This document shows, piece by piece, positions 17,441 through 25,874 of a stretch of 64,000 nucleotides of DNA. A model generated the notes under the pieces. The model was not told the origin of the DNA and ran no database searches. It saw only the letters and a program-made list of their open reading frames with translations. The stretch is from Pseudomonas putida S13.1.2. GTDB lineage: Bacteria; Pseudomonadota; Gammaproteobacteria; Pseudomonadales; Pseudomonadaceae. The stretch is taken from assembly GCF_000498395.2 (NCBI RefSeq), contig NZ_CP010979.1:6044001-6108000 (forward strand), written 5' to 3'. Both the position numbers and the translations under genes were made by a program. Each line of letters begins with the position of its first letter. Position 1 is the stretch's first letter.

Positions 17441-17468
17441 AGAATAATTTCCATGTTGTGAAAGTCAA
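17441..17468 (-). promoter_or_regulatory. Candidate sigma-70 promoter of the island operon
   Basis: On the minus strand TTGACT (17468-17463) is followed by 16 bases and TATTCT (17446-17441). Matches to the consensus are five of six and four of six. Transcription would start near 17434, giving a leader of about 44 bases before the peptide ATG. It is the only good candidate between the peptide and the divergent moaC. Confidence 0.5.
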
Positions 17469-17685
17469 CCGCATATGAAGGTAGGAAAGTTCTGAGTGGA
17501 GGGTAGGAATTTTCCGTGGTATTAAAAACATTGATTTTCAGGAGTTTGGATGTTTTCCGCGCATTAATGCACATAAAAATGACTGATTTTTTTTGGGGTG
17601 CGCCAGGTTCTCAGGGGAGCAATTTTTCCTGCAAAAAACTGACCCACAGGTTTAAACTTTGGGTTCCCTTCACAGGAGCAGAGCA

Positions 17686-18156
17686 GTGCTGACACATCTT
17701 GATTCCCAGGGGCGGGCCAACATGGTCGACGTCACTGAAAAGGCCGTGACCGAGCGTGAGGCCACCGCCGAGGCGCGGGTGCGTATGTTGCCGCAGACCT
17801 TGCAGATGATCGTCGACGGCGAACATCCCAAGGGCGACGTGTTCGCCGTGGCACGCATTGCCGGGATCCAGGCGGCGAAGAAGACCAGCGACCTGATCCC
17901 GCTGTGCCACCCGCTGATGCTGACCAGCGTCAAGGTCGAGCTCAGCGCCGAGGGCGAGGACGCCGTGCATATTGTCGCCCGTTGCAAGCTGGCCGGGCAG
18001 ACCGGTGTGGAGATGGAGGCGCTGACGGCTGCCAGCGTTGCCGCGCTGACGATCTATGACATGTGCAAGGCTGTGGACAAGGGCATGGTCATCGAACAGG
18101 TGCGCCTGCTGGAAAAGCTCGGCGGCAAGAGTGGCCACTACAAGGTGCAGGCATGA
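17686..18156 (+). CDS. moaC: MoaC, cyclic pyranopterin monophosphate synthase
   Basis: MoaC converts the 3',8-cyclo-GTP made by MoaA into cyclic pyranopterin monophosphate in molybdenum-cofactor synthesis. The 156-residue protein begins MLTHLDSQGRANMVDV and holds the family blocks KTSDLIPLCHPL, GVEMEALTA and the MCKAVDKGM region. A GTG at 17686 with AGGAG seven bases upstream gives this standard N terminus; the ATG at 17659 would add nine non-conserved residues. It is the first gene of moaCDE and divergent from the AT-rich island. Confidence 0.96.
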   Translation: MLTHLDSQGRANMVDVTEKAVTEREATAEARVRMLPQTLQMIVDGEHPKGDVFAVARIAGIQAAKKTSDLIPLCHPLMLTSVKVELSAEGEDAVHIVARCKLAGQTGVEMEALTAASVAALTIYDMCKAVDKGMVIEQVRLLEKLGGKSGHYKVQA

Positions 18157-18401
18157 TGAAGGTCAAGGTGATGTACTTCGCCCGCTACCGCGAACTGCTT
18201 GGTGTGGATGGCGAGCGTGTAGAAGGCGCGTTCAAGGTGCTGGACGATGTGCGCCAGGCCCTGGTGGCCAAGGGTGGGCACTATGCGGTGCTGGCTGAGC
18301 AGAACCTGATGTGCGCGCGCAACGAAGAGCTGTGCAAGCTTGATGAGCCACTGGAAGAGGGTGATGAAGTGGCGTTCTTCCCGCCGGTGACCGGAGGCTG
18401 A
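18153..18401 (+). CDS. moaD: MoaD, molybdopterin synthase sulfur carrier
   Basis: This small ubiquitin-like protein of 82 residues (KVKVMYFARYRELLG near the start) ends in the required Gly-Gly (FFPPVTGG), which is thiocarboxylated and donates sulfur in the MoaD-MoaE molybdopterin synthase. The start overlaps the moaC stop by four bases; a second ATG immediately after (18156) is equally possible. It is two bases upstream of moaE. Confidence 0.94.
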   Translation: MMKVKVMYFARYRELLGVDGERVEGAFKVLDDVRQALVAKGGHYAVLAEQNLMCARNEELCKLDEPLEEGDEVAFFPPVTGG

Positions 18402-18403
18402 AC

Positions 18404-18850
18404 ATGGCAGTGCGAGTGCAACAAGGCGCGTTCGACCCGGGCGCCGAGGTGAATGCCATGCATGCGGCCAATGTTGGCGTGGGCGCGGTAGTCAGTTTTG
18501 TTGGTTATGTGCGGGATTTCAACGACGGCCGCGAAGTGGCGGGGATGTTCCTTGAACACTACCCGGGCATGACCGAAAAGGCGCTGGCCAAGATCGTGGT
18601 CGAGGCCGAGCAGCGCTGGCCGTTGCTCAAGGTGGAGGTGTTGCACCGCATCGGGGCGCTGGAGCCGGGCGAGCCGATCGTGTTTGTCGGTGTGGCCAGT
18701 GCCCATCGGCAGGCGGCGTTCGATGCCTGCAACTTCATCATGGACTACCTGAAGACCCGGGCGCCGTTCTGGAAGAAGGAGAATACCCAGGAAGGGCCGC
18801 GGTGGGTTGAAGGCAAGCAGAGTGACCAGGATGCGGCGGGGCGCTGGTAG
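18404..18850 (+). CDS. moaE: MoaE, molybdopterin synthase catalytic subunit
   Basis: The 148-residue catalytic partner of MoaD inserts the dithiolene sulfurs into cyclic pyranopterin monophosphate. Family blocks visible are VGAVVSFVGYVRDFN, LEHYPGMTEK, VLHRIGALEPGEP, SAHRQAAFDAC and the terminal PFWKKE with its catalytic lysines. A GGAGG sequence in the end of moaD serves as ribosome-binding site. It is the last gene of moaCDE and is followed by REP-like repeats. Confidence 0.96.
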   Translation: MAVRVQQGAFDPGAEVNAMHAANVGVGAVVSFVGYVRDFNDGREVAGMFLEHYPGMTEKALAKIVVEAEQRWPLLKVEVLHRIGALEPGEPIVFVGVASAHRQAAFDACNFIMDYLKTRAPFWKKENTQEGPRWVEGKQSDQDAAGRW

Positions 18851-18865
18851 ACAAGGGTTTTATGG

Positions 18866-18964
18866 CCGGGGCATCGCCCCGGTTCGCGGGTGAACCCGCT
18901 CCCACAGGTAATCCGCAGCTGCTGAAGCCTGTGCAGTACCTGTGGGAGCCGGCTTGCCGGCGAT
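18866..18964. repeat. REP-like elements between moaE and rhlB
   Basis: A ggttcgcgggtgaacccgctcccacagg element (from about 18880) faces a partial, diverged second copy (cctgtgggagccggcttgccgg, about 18939-18960). The pair fills the convergent gap between moaE and rhlB. A short GGGGCATCGCCCC palindrome precedes it and could act as a weak terminator. Confidence 0.75.
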
Positions 18965-18987
18965 TGGGCTGCAAAGCAGCCCCAGCA

Positions 18988-20451
18988 TCAGTGGTGTTTG
19001 CGCGGCACCGGCTTTAGCAGCTCATCGGGCGGCATTTCGCACTTGATCTTGCGCCCCAGCAGCTCTTCGATCGCCGGCAGCTGATACGAGTCATCCTCCC
19101 CGGCAAAACTGATCGACACGCCGCTGGCCCCTGCGCGGCCGGTACGGCCAATGCGGTGCACGTAGTCGTCCGGGTCTTCCGGCAGGGTGAAGTTGATCAC
19201 GTGGCTGATGCCATCGATATGGATGCCACGCCCGGCCACGTCGGTGGCCACCAGCACGGTGATGCGCCCTTCGCGGAAGTTTTCCAGGGTGCGGATGCGC
19301 TTGTGCTGCGGCACGTCGCCCGACAGCTGGGCGGCATTGATGCCGTCGCGCACCAGTTTTTCCTCGATGCGCCGCACTTCGTCCTTGCGGTTGGCAAACA
19401 CCATCACCCGTTCCCAGTTGTTCTGGGTTACCAGGTTGTACAGCAGCTTGTACTTGTCGCTGCCAGCCACCGCGTACACGTGCTGCTCGACCGTTTCGCT
19501 GGCCACGTTTTCCGGCTCGATTTCGACGATGGCCGGGTTGGTGGTCCACTGCTTCGCCAGGTTCATCACGTCGTCGGTGAAGGTGGCGGAGAACAGCAGG
19601 GTCTGGCGCTCGCTTTTCGGTGGTGTCTGGCGAATGATCTGGCGCACCTGAGGGATGAAACCCATGTCGAGCATGCGGTCTGCTTCGTCCAGCACCATCA
19701 CCTCGACCATGTCCAGGTGCACTTCGCCGCGCTGGTTGAAGTCCAGCAGGCGGCCAGGAGTGGCCACCAGGATGTCGCAGTGGCGTGCTTCAAGCGCTTT
19801 CAGCTGCTTGTCGAAGTCCATGCCGCCGACAAAGCTCATGACGTTCAGGCCGGTGTACTTGGTCAGCGCAGCGGCGTCCTTGGCAATCTGCACCACCAGC
19901 TCGCGGGTAGGCGCGATGATCAGCGCACGCGGCTCGCCCATGTAGCGTTCCTTGGGCGGTGGCGTCTGCTGCAGCTGGGAAATGATCGAGATCAAAAACG
20001 CTGCAGTCTTGCCGGTACCGGTCTGGGCCCGGCCGATGGCGTCCTGGCCGCGCAGGGTATACCCCAGCACCTGCGCCTGGATCGGCGTGCAGTACGGGAA
20101 GCCCAGGTCGTGGATGGCGTGCATCAGCTCGTTGGACAGCTTGAAGTCGTGGAAGCGGGTCTTGCCTTCCTGTGGCTCGACCACGAAGTCTTCCGGCTTC
20201 CACAGGCTGGCCTGCGGTTTGGGCTTGCGCTCGCGACGCGGTTTGTCCTTGGCCGCTTTGTCGGCAGGTGGCGTAGCAGCAGCGGGTTGTTCAGCCTTTG
20301 GGGCGGGGTTGGCAGGCGCTACGGCCGGTTTTGTTGCGGACCGGGCCTCGCTGGCGGGTGCGGGCGCAGGCGGCGTCACGCTGGCAACAGGAGCGACGGC
20401 TTGTGGCGCGGCGTCTCCCTTGCCGAATATTTTCTTGAGTGCTTTGAGCAC
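18988..20451 (-). CDS. rhlB: RhlB-like DEAD-box RNA helicase
   Basis: This 487-residue protein has a low-complexity Ala/Pro/Lys-rich N-terminal extension of about 100 residues, then a complete helicase core. The core has a Q-motif region ending CTPIQAQ, Walker A AQTGTGKT, PTREL, VLDEADRM, the SAT motif, and HRIGRTGRAG in motif VI. It unwinds short RNA duplexes; RhlB works with RNase E in mRNA decay in enterobacteria. The Ala/Pro extension is usual in pseudomonad RhlB proteins. It is convergent with moaE. Confidence 0.9.
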   Translation of the reverse strand: MLKALKKIFGKGDAAPQAVAPVASVTPPAPAPASEARSATKPAVAPANPAPKAEQPAAATPPADKAAKDKPRRERKPKPQASLWKPEDFVVEPQEGKTRFHDFKLSNELMHAIHDLGFPYCTPIQAQVLGYTLRGQDAIGRAQTGTGKTAAFLISIISQLQQTPPPKERYMGEPRALIIAPTRELVVQIAKDAAALTKYTGLNVMSFVGGMDFDKQLKALEARHCDILVATPGRLLDFNQRGEVHLDMVEVMVLDEADRMLDMGFIPQVRQIIRQTPPKSERQTLLFSATFTDDVMNLAKQWTTNPAIVEIEPENVASETVEQHVYAVAGSDKYKLLYNLVTQNNWERVMVFANRKDEVRRIEEKLVRDGINAAQLSGDVPQHKRIRTLENFREGRITVLVATDVAGRGIHIDGISHVINFTLPEDPDDYVHRIGRTGRAGASGVSISFAGEDDSYQLPAIEELLGRKIKCEMPPDELLKPVPRKHH

Positions 20452-20551
20452 GATCGTCTCATCAACTGATTAAGGAATGTACGCCGGGCAGTGTAATGCA
20501 AGATCCGGGCGCGGCGTAGTGGAATACTCCCACAACTACAAGAGAACCAGC

Positions 20552-21208
20552 CTATTGCAGCTGCTCGCTGAGCCAGTTGTGGATGTCGTTCAGTTCTTCG
20601 ACCACCACTTCGTGTTCCATCGGGTACTCGTACCAGCGGGCGGCGACGCCCCAGGTGTTCAGGTACTCGAATGCGGTGCGGCCCATGGACGGGATCACCA
20701 CCGGGTCATGCACGCCATGCAGGCACAGGGCCGGGGTGCGCTGCTGGCAGGCACTCAACTGGTGCTGGTCGTTGAAGGTGGGGGCATAGGTGGACAGGGC
20801 AATCACCCCACCCAGTGCTTCTTGCCACTTTATATAGGCAGTGTGCAGCACCACCGCGCCACCCTGGGAGAAACCGGCCAGGAAGATACGCGACAGGTTG
20901 ATGCCTTTGGCCTGCTCGGCCTTGATCAGGGCAACCACTTGCTCGGCCGACGCTTCCAGCTGCGCTTCGTCAATGGCGCGGGCCGGGGTCATGGCCTTGA
21001 TGTCATACCAGCTGGGCATGGCATAACCGCCATTTATGGTGACTGCTCGGGTCGGGGCCTGGGGCATGATGAACCGGGTGCTGAGCAGGCGCTCCTGCAT
21101 GAATTCGGCTACCGGTAGGAAGTCGTAACGGTCGGCCCCCAAACCGTGCAACCAGATCACACAGGCATCAGCGGTTTTCTGTGGTTCGAGAATCAGCGGG
21201 TTGGTCAT
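20552..21208 (-). CDS. Carboxylesterase, phospholipase/carboxylesterase alpha/beta-hydrolase family
   Basis: The 218-residue protein shows WLHGLGADRYDF, the nucleophile elbow GFSQGG (catalytic Ser) and LHGVHDPVV, where Asp and the later His complete the triad. The family hydrolyses short-chain esters and resembles the P. fluorescens carboxylesterase EstB and eukaryotic acyl-protein thioesterases. GGAG five bases upstream supports the start. It is divergent from the aapJQMP operon, from which a 332-base regulatory gap separates it. Confidence 0.9.
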   Translation of the reverse strand: MTNPLILEPQKTADACVIWLHGLGADRYDFLPVAEFMQERLLSTRFIMPQAPTRAVTINGGYAMPSWYDIKAMTPARAIDEAQLEASAEQVVALIKAEQAKGINLSRIFLAGFSQGGAVVLHTAYIKWQEALGGVIALSTYAPTFNDQHQLSACQQRTPALCLHGVHDPVVIPSMGRTAFEYLNTWGVAARWYEYPMEHEVVVEELNDIHNWLSEQLQ

Positions 21209-21345
21209 GACTGCTCCGAAAGTGTGCGGGTCTTGTTATGGCGTGCGTGAAAAGAAGGCGCTGGAAATGATTGTCGGAAAAAGAATGTCGCAACGATACA
21301 ACTTTCCCTACTTGACGAGCGCTTAAACGCTACAGCCACAGAATC

Positions 21346-21361
21346 TGGTACGCGCTTTGCA
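21346..21361 (+). promoter_or_regulatory. Sigma-54 (-24/-12) promoter of aapJQMP
   Basis: The sequence TGGTACGCGCTTTGCA differs from the consensus TGGCACG-N4-TTGCA at one position only. The invariant GG (21347-21348) and GC (21359-21360) have the required ten-base separation. Transcription would start near 21373, about 170 bases before aapJ. The remainder of the 332-base gap upstream should hold the enhancer site for an activator; I could not identify it with confidence. Confidence 0.8.
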
Positions 21362-21540
21362 ATCCAATCTGTGATGCAAAGGGCGGGCCTAGACGGTAAC
21401 ACCCTTAGCACGCGAAGGCTGTCACAGAACAGTCCATTGCGCCAATTGACCCAATAACAAGCCAATACGGGTCGGATACGCCTCAAAAGGGTGCGGTGCA
21501 ATTCCGGCTCGACACAACAAGAGCGATTTGGAGGTTGTGA

Positions 21541-22569
21541 ATGAAGATGTTGAAAACCACCCTGGCAGTCCTGACCGCTGCCGCCGCACTGGGCGCCGTG
21601 AGCAATGCCCAGGCCGGCGCCACCCTTGATGCGGTAAAGAAGAAGGGCTTCGTCCAGTGTGGCGTGAGCGACGGTCTTCCGGGCTTCTCGGTACCTGATG
21701 CGCAGGGCAAGATCGTCGGTATCGACGCCGATGTCTGCCGCGCCGTGGCCGCCGCCGTGTTCGGCGACGCGACCAAGGTCAAGTTCAGCCAGCTCAACGC
21801 CAAGGAACGCTTCACCGCCCTGCAGTCGGGCGAGGTCGACGTGCTATCGCGCAACACCACCTGGACCAGCTCGCGCGATGCCGGCATGGGCCTGGTGTTT
21901 GCCGGTGTCACCTACTACGACGGGGTTGGCTTCCTGGTCAACAAGAAGCTGGGTGTCTCCAGTGCCAAGGAGCTTGATGGCGCAACCATCTGTATCCAGG
22001 CCGGTACCACCACCGAGCTGAACGTGTCGGACTTCTTCCGCGCCAATAACCTGAAGTACACCCCGATCACCTTCGACACCTCGGACGAAAGCGCCAAGTC
22101 GCTGGAGTCGGGCCGTTGCGACGTGCTGACCTCGGACAAGTCGCAGCTGTTTGCCCAGCGTTCCAAGCTGGCCGCGCCGACCGACTACGTGGTACTGCCG
22201 GAAACCATCTCCAAGGAGCCGCTGGGCCCGGTGGTGCGTAAAGGCGACGAGGAGTGGTTCAGCATCGTCAAGTGGACCCTGTTCGCCATGCTCAACGCCG
22301 AAGAGGCGGGCGTCACCTCGAAGAATGTCGAGGCCGAAGCCAAAGGCACCAAGAACCCGGACGTGGCCCGCCTGCTGGGTGCCGATGGTGAGTACGGCAA
22401 GGACCTCAAGCTGCCCAAAGACTGGGTAGTACAGATCGTCAAGCAAGTCGGCAACTACGGCGAAGTGTTCGAGAAGAACCTGGGCCAGAGCACCGACCTG
22501 AAGATCGACCGTGGCATGAACGCCCTGTGGAACAACGGCGGCATCCAGTACGCGCCACCTGTGCGCTGA
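21541..22569 (+). CDS. aapJ: AapJ, periplasmic amino-acid-binding protein
   Basis: The 342-residue protein has a signal peptide ending at AQA (near residue 25) and a family 3 solute-binding fold, with GFVQCGVSDGLPGFS, GIDADVCRAVAAAVFG and EVDVLSRNTTWT. It belongs to the AapJ/BztA branch that binds a broad range of L-amino acids, notably glutamate, aspartate and their amides. GGAGG precedes the start. It opens the four-gene transporter operon controlled by the sigma-54 promoter. Confidence 0.94.
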   Translation: MKMLKTTLAVLTAAAALGAVSNAQAGATLDAVKKKGFVQCGVSDGLPGFSVPDAQGKIVGIDADVCRAVAAAVFGDATKVKFSQLNAKERFTALQSGEVDVLSRNTTWTSSRDAGMGLVFAGVTYYDGVGFLVNKKLGVSSAKELDGATICIQAGTTTELNVSDFFRANNLKYTPITFDTSDESAKSLESGRCDVLTSDKSQLFAQRSKLAAPTDYVVLPETISKEPLGPVVRKGDEEWFSIVKWTLFAMLNAEEAGVTSKNVEAEAKGTKNPDVARLLGADGEYGKDLKLPKDWVVQIVKQVGNYGEVFEKNLGQSTDLKIDRGMNALWNNGGIQYAPPVR

Positions 22570-22636
22570 TGGTTGCACCCTGCGGCGGCATCCCGCCGCC
22601 GCAGGCTGTTCGAATCCCTACTGTCCGGGGCACTTC

Positions 22637-23815
22637 ATGCAAAATCAAATCGGCGCACCCAAGGGCTTGTCCCTTAATGATCCGCGTGTGCGCGCGTGGC
22701 TGTTCCAGATCCTCACGATCGTCTTCGTGGTCGGCCTGGGCTGGTACCTGTTCCACAACACGCAAACCAACCTGCAACACCGGGGTATCACCTCGGGCTT
22801 CGACTTCCTCGACCGCAGTGCCGGCTTCGGCATCGCCCAGCACCTGATCCCCTATGTGGAGTCGGACAGTTATGCGCGGGTGTTCGTCATCGGCCTGCTC
22901 AATACCCTGCTGGTCACCTTCATCGGCGTCATCCTGGCGACGATTCTGGGCTTCATCATTGGTGTGGCTCGCCTGTCACCGAACTGGATGATCAACAAAC
23001 TGGCGACGGTGTATGTGGAAACCTTCCGCAACATTCCGCCGTTGCTGCAGATCCTGTTCTGGTACTTCGCGGTGTTCCTGACCCTGCCGGGACCGCGGGG
23101 CAGCATCAACATCGACGATATGTTCTTCATCAGCAACCGCGGCCTGAACATGCCTGGCGCGTCCATGGCCGATGGCTTCTGGCCGTTCGTCGTGGCCCTG
23201 TTGGTGGCAATTGCCGCCGTTGTCGTGATGGTGCGCCTGGCCAACAAGCGTTTCGACGAGACCGGCGTGCCGTTCCACAAGTTCTGGGTGGGGCTGGCCC
23301 TGCTGCTGGTCATCCCGGGCCTGAGCGTGCTGTTGTTCGGCAACCCGGTCAGCTGGGAAGTGCCCCAGCTCAAGGGCTTCAACTTTGTCGGTGGCTGGGT
23401 GCTGATCCCCGAGCTGCTGGCGCTGACCTTGGCGCTGACTATCTATACGGCAGCCTTCATTGCTGAAATCGTGCGTTCCGGCATCCGTTCGGTCAGCCAT
23501 GGCCAGACCGAAGCCGCGCGCTCGCTGGGCCTGCGCGAGGGCCCGACCCTGCGCAAGGTGATCATTCCCCAGGCACTGCGGGTGATTATTCCGCCGCTGA
23601 CCAGCCAGTACCTGAACCTGGCGAAGAACTCGTCGCTGGCGGCCGGTATCGGCTACCCGGAGATGGTCTCGCTGTTCGCCGGCACCGTGCTCAATCAGAC
23701 CGGCCAGGCCATCGAGGTGATCGCCATCACCATGAGTGTCTATCTCGCCATCAGCATCAGCATTTCGCTGCTGATGAACTGGTACAACAAGCGCATTGCG
23801 CTGATCGAGCGGTGA
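22637..23815 (+). CDS. aapQ: AapQ, amino-acid ABC transporter permease
   Basis: The 392-residue inner-membrane protein has about eight hydrophobic segments and the EAA loop (GQTEAARSLGLREG) that contacts the ATPase. The early VYVETFRNIPPLLQ block is diagnostic of the polar amino-acid permeases. It is longer than HisM-type permeases because of the extra N-terminal helices typical of AapQ. It forms the channel with AapM and lies 67 bases after aapJ. Confidence 0.94.
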   Translation: MQNQIGAPKGLSLNDPRVRAWLFQILTIVFVVGLGWYLFHNTQTNLQHRGITSGFDFLDRSAGFGIAQHLIPYVESDSYARVFVIGLLNTLLVTFIGVILATILGFIIGVARLSPNWMINKLATVYVETFRNIPPLLQILFWYFAVFLTLPGPRGSINIDDMFFISNRGLNMPGASMADGFWPFVVALLVAIAAVVVMVRLANKRFDETGVPFHKFWVGLALLLVIPGLSVLLFGNPVSWEVPQLKGFNFVGGWVLIPELLALTLALTIYTAAFIAEIVRSGIRSVSHGQTEAARSLGLREGPTLRKVIIPQALRVIIPPLTSQYLNLAKNSSLAAGIGYPEMVSLFAGTVLNQTGQAIEVIAITMSVYLAISISISLLMNWYNKRIALIER

Positions 23816-23825
23816 GGATACGCCC

Positions 23826-24923
23826 GTGAATGCCCATGTTTTCAAACCCGATATGCCGCCACCGGTGAAAACCGTCGGCGTGCTCGCATGGATGCGTGCC
23901 AACCTGTTCTCCAGCTGGCTCAACACGCTGTTGACCCTGCTCGCCATCTACCTGGTATGGCTGATTGTGCCACCGCTGCTGCAGTGGGCGTTGATTGACG
24001 CCAACTGGGTCGGCACCACCCGCGCCGACTGCACCAAGGAGGGCGCCTGCTGGGTGTTCGTGCAGCAGCGCTTTGGCCAGTTCATGTACGGCTACTACCC
24101 GGCCGAGCTGCGCTGGCGGGTGGACCTGACAGTGTGGCTTGCCGTCATCGGCGCTGCGCCGCTGTTCATCAAGCGCTTCCCGCGCAAGGCCTTCTACGGC
24201 CTGGGCTTCCTGGTGCTGTACCCGGTACTGGCCTACACCCTGCTGCACGGGGGGTACCTGGGCCTGGAAAGTGTACCGACCAGCCAGTGGGGCGGGCTGA
24301 TGCTGACCCTGGTGATCGCTACCGTGGGTATCGTCGGCGCCTTGCCGCTGGGCATCCTGCTGGCCCTGGGCCGGCGTTCGAGGATGCCGGCCGTGAAGGT
24401 GGTGTGCGTGACCTTCATCGAGTTCTGGCGCGGCGTGCCGTTGATTACCGTGCTGTTCATGTCGTCGGTGATGCTGCCGTTGTTCCTGCCCGAAGGCATG
24501 AGCTTCGACAAGCTGCTGCGGGCGATGATCGGCGTGATCCTGTTCCAGTCGGCGTACATCGCCGAGGTGGTGCGCGGCGGCCTGCAGGCCATCCCCAAGG
24601 GCCAGTACGAAGCCGCCGCAGCCATGGGCCTGGGCTACTGGCGCTCGATGGGCCTGGTGATTCTGCCGCAGGCGCTCAAGTTGGTGATCCCCGGCATCGT
24701 CAACACCTTCATTGCCCTGTTCAAGGACACCAGCCTGGTGATCATCATCGGCCTGTTCGACCTGCTGAACAGCGTCAAGCAAGCTGCCGCCGACCCGGCC
24801 TGGCTGGGCATGGCTACCGAGGGCTATGTGTTCGCCGCCCTGGTGTTCTGGATTTTCTGTTTCGGTATGTCCCGCTACTCCATGCACCTGGAGCGCAAGC
24901 TGGACACTGGCCACAAGCGTTAG
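23826..24923 (+). CDS. aapM: AapM, amino-acid ABC transporter permease
   Basis: The 365-residue second permease starts at a GTG with GAGG eight bases upstream, ten bases after aapQ. Hydrophobic helices and an EAA loop (GQYEAAAAMGLGYW) are clear, as is FIEFWRGVPLITVL. It pairs with AapQ in the membrane. Its N-terminal half contains a large loop between helices rich in Tyr and Trp, as in other AapM proteins. Confidence 0.94.
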   Translation: MNAHVFKPDMPPPVKTVGVLAWMRANLFSSWLNTLLTLLAIYLVWLIVPPLLQWALIDANWVGTTRADCTKEGACWVFVQQRFGQFMYGYYPAELRWRVDLTVWLAVIGAAPLFIKRFPRKAFYGLGFLVLYPVLAYTLLHGGYLGLESVPTSQWGGLMLTLVIATVGIVGALPLGILLALGRRSRMPAVKVVCVTFIEFWRGVPLITVLFMSSVMLPLFLPEGMSFDKLLRAMIGVILFQSAYIAEVVRGGLQAIPKGQYEAAAAMGLGYWRSMGLVILPQALKLVIPGIVNTFIALFKDTSLVIIIGLFDLLNSVKQAAADPAWLGMATEGYVFAALVFWIFCFGMSRYSMHLERKLDTGHKR

Positions 24924-24933
24924 GAGTTTCGAA

Positions 24934-25698
24934 ATGAGTGAAGCGATCAAGCAGCCTGCCGGCCCCGAAGGCATCATCCAGATGCAGGGTGTGAACAAGT
25001 GGTACGGCCAGTTCCATGTGCTAAAGGACATCAACCTGAACGTGCGCCAGGGCGAACGCATCGTGTTGTGCGGGCCGTCCGGCTCGGGCAAGTCCACCAC
25101 CATCCGTTGCCTCAACCGCCTGGAAGAACACCAGCAGGGGCGCATCGTGGTTGATGGCGTGGAGCTGACCAACGACCTGAAGCAGATCGAGGCCATCCGC
25201 CGTGAAGTGGGCATGGTGTTCCAGCACTTCAACCTGTTCCCGCACCTGAGCATTCTGGAAAACTGCACCTTGGCGCCGATGTGGGTGCGCAAGATGCCGC
25301 GGCGCAAGGCCGAGGAAATTGCCATGCACTACCTGGAGCGCGTGCGTATTCCCGAGCAGGCGCACAAGTACCCGGGGCAGCTGTCGGGTGGCCAACAGCA
25401 GCGTGTGGCGATTGCCCGTGCGCTGTGCATGAAGCCGAAGATCATGCTGTTCGACGAGCCGACCTCGGCGCTTGACCCGGAAATGGTCAAGGAAGTGCTC
25501 GATACCATGGTCGGCCTGGCCGAGGATGGCATGACCATGCTCTGCGTGACCCACGAGATGGGCTTTGCCCGCACCGTGGCGAACCGGGTGATCTTCATGG
25601 ACAAGGGGGAGATCGTGGAGCAGGCGGCGCCGGATGACTTCTTCGACCGGCCGCGCAGCGACCGGACCAGGTTGTTCCTGAGCCAGATTCTGCACTGA
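24934..25698 (+). CDS. aapP: AapP, amino-acid ABC transporter ATPase
   Basis: The 254-residue ATPase shows Walker A GPSGSGKST, a Q-loop in VFQHFNLF, the signature LSGGQQQR, Walker B IMLFDEPTS and a switch His in CVTHEMG. It powers uptake through AapQM. The ATG at 24934 has AGGAG seven bases upstream and gives the family N terminus; a longer in-frame reading from 24826 would run through the end of aapM. It is the last gene of the operon and is followed by a REP pair. Confidence 0.96.
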   Translation: MSEAIKQPAGPEGIIQMQGVNKWYGQFHVLKDINLNVRQGERIVLCGPSGSGKSTTIRCLNRLEEHQQGRIVVDGVELTNDLKQIEAIRREVGMVFQHFNLFPHLSILENCTLAPMWVRKMPRRKAEEIAMHYLERVRIPEQAHKYPGQLSGGQQQRVAIARALCMKPKIMLFDEPTSALDPEMVKEVLDTMVGLAEDGMTMLCVTHEMGFARTVANRVIFMDKGEIVEQAAPDDFFDRPRSDRTRLFLSQILH

Positions 25699-25740
25699 TG
25701 TAAGCAAGGGTCGCCCATCGGGGCGGCTGACGCGGTCCCT

Positions 25741-25854
25741 GTAGGAGCGGCCTTGTGTCGCGATGGGGCGCGTAGCGGCCCCGGGATTTCAGCTCCGCCG
25801 CTGTTATTGCCGGGGCCGCGCTGCGGCCCGATCGCGACACAAGGCCGCTCCTAC
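25741..25854. repeat. Inverted REP-like pair, 24-bp perfect arms
   Basis: GTAGGAGCGGCCTTGTGTCG begins the left arm (25741-25764), and its exact complement forms the right arm (25831-25854). A GC-rich inner palindrome lies between them. This is the 'gtaggagcggccttgtgtcgcgat' subtype, different from the 'cgcgggcccgctcccac' subtype found elsewhere. It sits between the convergent aapP and algW genes and may help end transcription from both. Confidence 0.85.
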
Positions 25855-25874
25855 ACGAGTTACCCCGTACAGAT

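Noticed and set aside
17391..17531. N-terminal extension of the precursor-like peptide to 80 residues
   Set aside because: The extra 47 codons cover the promoter candidate and lack a ribosome-binding site, while the internal ATG at 17390 has a strong one.
21318..21331. AGCG-N6-CGCT inverted repeat upstream of the sigma-54 promoter as an activator site
   Set aside because: Four-base arms are too short to call; it does not match the AauR or NtrC consensus sites I know.
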